Shown piece after piece: positions 61,535 through 64,000 of a stretch of DNA of 64,000 bases. Made by a program: the position numbers and the translations under genes. Every line of letters begins with the position of its first letter. Position 1 is the stretch's first letter. The DNA comes from Candidatus Opimibacter skivensis (GTDB lineage: Bacteria > Bacteroidota > Bacteroidia > Chitinophagales > Saprospiraceae): NCBI GenBank assembly GCA_016721905.1, contig JADKHH010000003.1, forward strand, positions 248,001 to 312,000, written 5' to 3'. The notes beneath the pieces are model-generated. The model saw only the letters and a program-made list of their open reading frames with translations, was not told the DNA's origin and searched no databases.

Positions 61535-62665
61535 ATGAGCTCCAAACCTTTCAAGCATGTAACTTTCTACAGCCCGGTGAGGTTTGCTGTACTTGTGGTG
61601 ATGATTTTGCAGGCTGTCCTTAACCTGGAGGCCCAGGAGTTTCTTTTCCAGATAAATGATTTCAAGGCATCTGATCAAACTATCAATCTAAGAGGCGGAT
61701 GTTCTGTGGCGGAAGGAAAACTCCGCTTAACTTCTGACAAACCCAACCAGGCGGGAGCATGCTGGTATAAGACCAGAAAAATTGACTTTACAGATGGGTT
61801 CGAATCTGAATTCACCTTTCTGATCTCGAAAGATGTGACTGGTGTTGCACCCGGTGATGGTTTTGCTTTTGTAATTCAGGCACAGTCACCTGAGTTGACT
61901 GGAGGTACTGGAGATGATATCGGTTACAAGAAGATTCCATATGCGGTGGCACTGGAGTTTGATATCAAGGACGATGATGAAGGAAGCCGCAATCATATCA
62001 ATCTTTCATTTTACAATCCTGAAACAAAGAATTATAGACAGTACGCGACTGTGCATGAAATACCTGAGATAACAGATGGTAAGCCGCATTTCACGCGGAT
62101 CATCTATCGTGACGGTCGTCTACAGATTTATCTTGACTCGTATCTTTTTCCGGTATTGTCAGTTAAGTTAGATGTAGCTGCTAAGATCAATAGTCCGGAT
62201 CACACAGCATGGCTAGGATTTACTGCATCCACTTCCGGATTCCATGCTAATCATGATCTGTTGTCCTGGTCGGTTAAAGAACTTGTACCCAAACCTGCTG
62301 ATATTGCGGTAGACTCTATCGTCGTGTTGGAGAAAGGATCCCTTCAGGTGAAGAACCGAAAACTGACCATCAATGTGTGGGATCACAATACCATTGACGG
62401 GGATATCATCTCCCTGAAATTGGGGGAGGAATGGATTCTCGCCGAATATGAACTCACTGCCAAGAAAAAACAGATCGACCTCACACTTACAGGTTTTGGC
62501 CAGGATCTCGTGCTTTATGCGCACAATGTCGGAATGGTACCACCCAATACGGCAAGTATCAGTGTCTTTGATGGGATTACGACTCAACGGGTCAGCCTTG
62601 AATCCAATATGGAAACGAGTGAAGCTATCAAGATCGTTTTCACCGGTGAAGACGGGAATGAGTAA
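61535..62665 (+). CDS. Exported L-type lectin domain protein
   Basis: A 376-residue protein with a hydrophobic leader (about 14-34, ending Leu-Glu-Ala-Gln). Residues about 36-245 form a legume/L-type lectin-like sandwich: 'LRLTSDKPNQAGACWYKTRKIDFTDGFESEFTF', 'GDGFAFVIQA', 'YAVALEFDIKDDDEGSRNHINL' and 'LGFTASTSGFHANHDLLSWSV'. The Asp pair and Asn in the last two blocks resemble the calcium/carbohydrate loop. The C-terminal domain (about 270-360: LTINVWDHNTIDGDIISLKLGEEWIL and HNVGMVPPNTASISVFDG) is a beta-rich module seen in other Bacteroidota exported proteins. It probably binds sugars at the cell surface or in the periplasm. trmN6 begins immediately after its stop codon. Confidence 0.83.
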   Translation: MSSKPFKHVTFYSPVRFAVLVVMILQAVLNLEAQEFLFQINDFKASDQTINLRGGCSVAEGKLRLTSDKPNQAGACWYKTRKIDFTDGFESEFTFLISKDVTGVAPGDGFAFVIQAQSPELTGGTGDDIGYKKIPYAVALEFDIKDDDEGSRNHINLSFYNPETKNYRQYATVHEIPEITDGKPHFTRIIYRDGRLQIYLDSYLFPVLSVKLDVAAKINSPDHTAWLGFTASTSGFHANHDLLSWSVKELVPKPADIAVDSIVVLEKGSLQVKNRKLTINVWDHNTIDGDIISLKLGEEWILAEYELTAKKKQIDLTLTGFGQDLVLYAHNVGMVPPNTASISVFDGITTQRVSLESNMETSEAIKIVFTGEDGNE

Positions 62666-63403
62666 GTGACCACCTTAGCAGAAGAGGCACCGGAATTTTT
62701 CGATTGGCAGGGTTTAAAAATATTCCAGCACGAGACAGTACATAAAGTGGGTACTGATGCTGTCTTGCTTGCTTCATGGACAGCACGATTGGTTGAAGAC
62801 GTGCCTTCCTTTATCCTGGATGCAGGCACGGGTTCAGGTATTCTTGCGCTCATGATGGCTAAGGCCTTTCCTTCTTCCAAAATATTTGCGGTGGATATTG
62901 ATCAAGATGCCCTCCGGCTAGCTGCCATGAATGCTTCAACTGCATTGGTTGATAACAGGATCCAGGTCTCCTATGAAAACATGCTAGCACCACCTGCATC
63001 TGAATCGCCCGCTTATAACCTAATCCTTTGTAATCCTCCATTCTACCACACCACTAACTTGCCTGACAGCGAGTACAAGGCGAGGGCTAAACATAGCACT
63101 GCGCCAATACATGAATGGATGAACGGCTTGCTGAGCCGACTTGCCACGTCAGGGCAACTGTGCATTATAGTACCTGCGGAAGCGGCAGCAAAATGGATTA
63201 GCGCAGCCAACCTGGTAGGGTACCATAACCAACAAAGAATGGACGTGTTTTCATTTGATGCGGATACCAAGCCGAAACGAACTTTATTGCATTTCGGTAA
63301 AGACCTGATCAAACCAACTTTCAGCAGGATCGTGATTTATTCACCTGATCAAAGTTATACAAATGCATACCTGCATTTGACGGGTATCCAACCAGGTAAA
63401 TAA
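62666..63403 (+). CDS. trmN6: tRNA1(Val) (adenine(37)-N6)-methyltransferase
   Basis: A 245-residue N6-adenine methyltransferase that modifies A37 of tRNA-Val. The GTG start at 62666 directly follows the TAA of the lectin gene and gives the family start 'FFDWQGLKIFQHETVHKVGTDAVLLASW', whose 'VGTDAVLL' is diagnostic. SAM motif I is 'ILDAGTGSGILALMMA', and the catalytic motif is Asn-Pro-Pro-Phe in 'LILCNPPFYHT'. It is probably co-translated with the lectin gene, although the functions are unrelated. Confidence 0.92.
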   Translation: MTTLAEEAPEFFDWQGLKIFQHETVHKVGTDAVLLASWTARLVEDVPSFILDAGTGSGILALMMAKAFPSSKIFAVDIDQDALRLAAMNASTALVDNRIQVSYENMLAPPASESPAYNLILCNPPFYHTTNLPDSEYKARAKHSTAPIHEWMNGLLSRLATSGQLCIIVPAEAAAKWISAANLVGYHNQQRMDVFSFDADTKPKRTLLHFGKDLIKPTFSRIVIYSPDQSYTNAYLHLTGIQPGK

Positions 63404-63435
63404 CCTGCATTCTTCATCCGCCGTAGACGAAAACC

Positions 63436-63470
63436 AAAAAAAAAGGTGACACTTATACAGTAATCACCTT
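63436..63470 (-). terminator. Terminator of the small HTH gene
   Basis: Read on the minus strand: a stem aaggtga/tcacctt with a 14-nt loop and then a run of nine T (the A-run at 63436-63444 on the plus strand). It lies right after the stop codon of the small gene. Confidence 0.82.
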
Positions 63471-63472
63471 AA

Positions 63473-63739
63473 TTAATTATGCGCCATCGCATCGTGTGTG
63501 GACTCTTCGATGATCTTCCTTGCGAGGTTGATGATCGTTTCATCTTCCAGATGTACAATGCCTCCATCCGGACCCGGTTCAATATGTTGCGAAACGATTT
63601 GTCCGTTTTCGTATTTTTTTGCGCCAAAATAATTTCTGACTGTTTGCTCCTCTAACTTGAGTTCGTCAGCAATCCGCTTAACACCGCCGGTTGGCAATGC
63701 ATGCTTGATCCTTCTCAATTCTTCGAAAGTGATATTCAT
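63473..63739 (-). CDS. Small helix-turn-helix-like DNA-binding protein
   Basis: An 88-residue protein. Residues about 5-40 (FEELRRIKHALPTGGVKRIADELKLEEQTVRNYFGAKKYENG) read as a helix-turn-helix: the second helix 'VKRIADELK' and the recognition helix 'EEQTVRNYFG' are typical. The C-terminal half (GGIVHLEDETIINLARKIIEE) is a short beta segment and a helix that may dimerise. I recall similar small proteins in Bacteroidota but no assigned function. It stands alone with its own terminator. It may be a global regulator or nucleoid protein. Confidence 0.75.
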   Translation of the reverse strand: MNITFEELRRIKHALPTGGVKRIADELKLEEQTVRNYFGAKKYENGQIVSQHIEPGPDGGIVHLEDETIINLARKIIEESTHDAMAHN

Positions 63740-64000
63740 ACTTTAGAAAGTTGTGATTAAAAGATGAAAATAATTACCGTTTGAAAGTTAGGACTAAATC
63801 ACCAATCAGGGAAATAATTTTACGGAAAAATGACACTTTTTTGTCCTTGCGGATCGCTAGAGAAGGGTAACTCAATGGGAGAGCGGGAGTTACGTATGCA
63901 TTGGATGCCATTATACCTATCTCCAGCATAATAGTACGGAATATCAATGCATAATATTATGATATACAGCGTATTATCAACTTTCTTTCCCTCTAGCCAG
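63740..64000. other. Gene-free end of the window with several stem-loops
   Basis: No reading frame of note. A 7-bp hairpin gtaactc/gagttac (63867-63893), a gcat/atgc stem near 63898 and a 12-nt palindrome CATAATATTATG (63950-63961) occur within 110 nt. The outer sequences GCTAGAG (63856) and CTCTAGC (63991) are complementary. The region may carry a structured RNA or the control region of the next gene beyond the window. Confidence 0.35.

Noticed and set aside
63860..63960. tRNA-like D-arm (taactcaatgggagagc)
   Set aside because: No anticodon arm, T-arm (GTTCGA) or acceptor stem can be completed.

Overview
The window is a continuous stretch of a Bacteroidota chromosome. Several things point to that phylum. 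Four large secreted proteins end in the gliding-motility-associated (CHU_C, T9SS type B) sorting domain, and there is a PorP/SprF family protein. There is a TonB-dependent receptor with an N-terminal carboxypeptidase-like domain, and many lipoproteins. Shine-Dalgarno sequences are nearly absent, and -7 boxes fit the Bacteroidota form TAnnTTTG. The triple-thioredoxin protein with a dockerin-like pair recalls Saprospiraceae-type secreted proteins, so a Saprospirales-like host is my best guess (inference only). No prophage, IS element, CRISPR array or defence island is visible; most genes are core or cell-envelope genes.

Layout. 1-9 kb: a lipoprotein overlapping rimM, then a minus-strand block with a TonB-dependent receptor, a frameshifted Tat-type glycosylasparaginase, a secreted amidohydrolase and an S46 dipeptidyl-peptidase. 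9-18 kb: exported MsrA and MsrB, a PlsC-like acyltransferase, a FadL-like porin, a Tyr/Pro/Ser-rich exported protein, proS, a DUF3127 protein with an SSB-like tip and a DUF2911 protein. 18-29 kb: a triple-thioredoxin secreted protein, a lipB-thioesterase-methyltransferase cluster, a first CHU_C protein, a cytochrome c/SCO/lipoprotein cluster and a cryptochrome-DASH-like flavoprotein. 29-41.5 kb: lolD, two glycosyltransferases running into a RibBA-like gene whose GTP cyclohydrolase II half is degenerate, a PorP/SprF protein, cystathionine beta-synthase, a LysM protein, kdsB, cdd, a TonB protein, a flippase and prmC. 42-58.7 kb: three giant CHU_C surface proteins in tandem (2489, 1410 and 1555 aa). 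58.7-64 kb: pgk and gap, tRNA-Glu, an L-type lectin protein, trmN6 and a small HTH protein.

How the genes fit together: kdsB, the flippase, two glycosyltransferases and PlsC serve envelope lipid and polysaccharide synthesis. LolD serves lipoprotein sorting, and TonB plus the receptor serve outer-membrane uptake. The S46 peptidase, amidohydrolase and asparaginase fit a peptide-scavenging heterotroph. The CHU_C proteins are probable T9SS cargo for adhesion or gliding, but apart from the PorP/SprF protein no T9SS machinery gene lies here.

The most unusual material is non-coding. At three places a short array of 7-nt repeats starts at or within 6 nt of a plus-strand stop codon and leads into a hairpin, with a second 7-nt array after the hairpin at two of them. 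The heptamer differs at each locus. A hairpin sharing a 13-nt core occurs at two loci 25 kb apart. The cdd-tonB gap holds a G19-C9-G9 tract and repeated 10-nt boxes.
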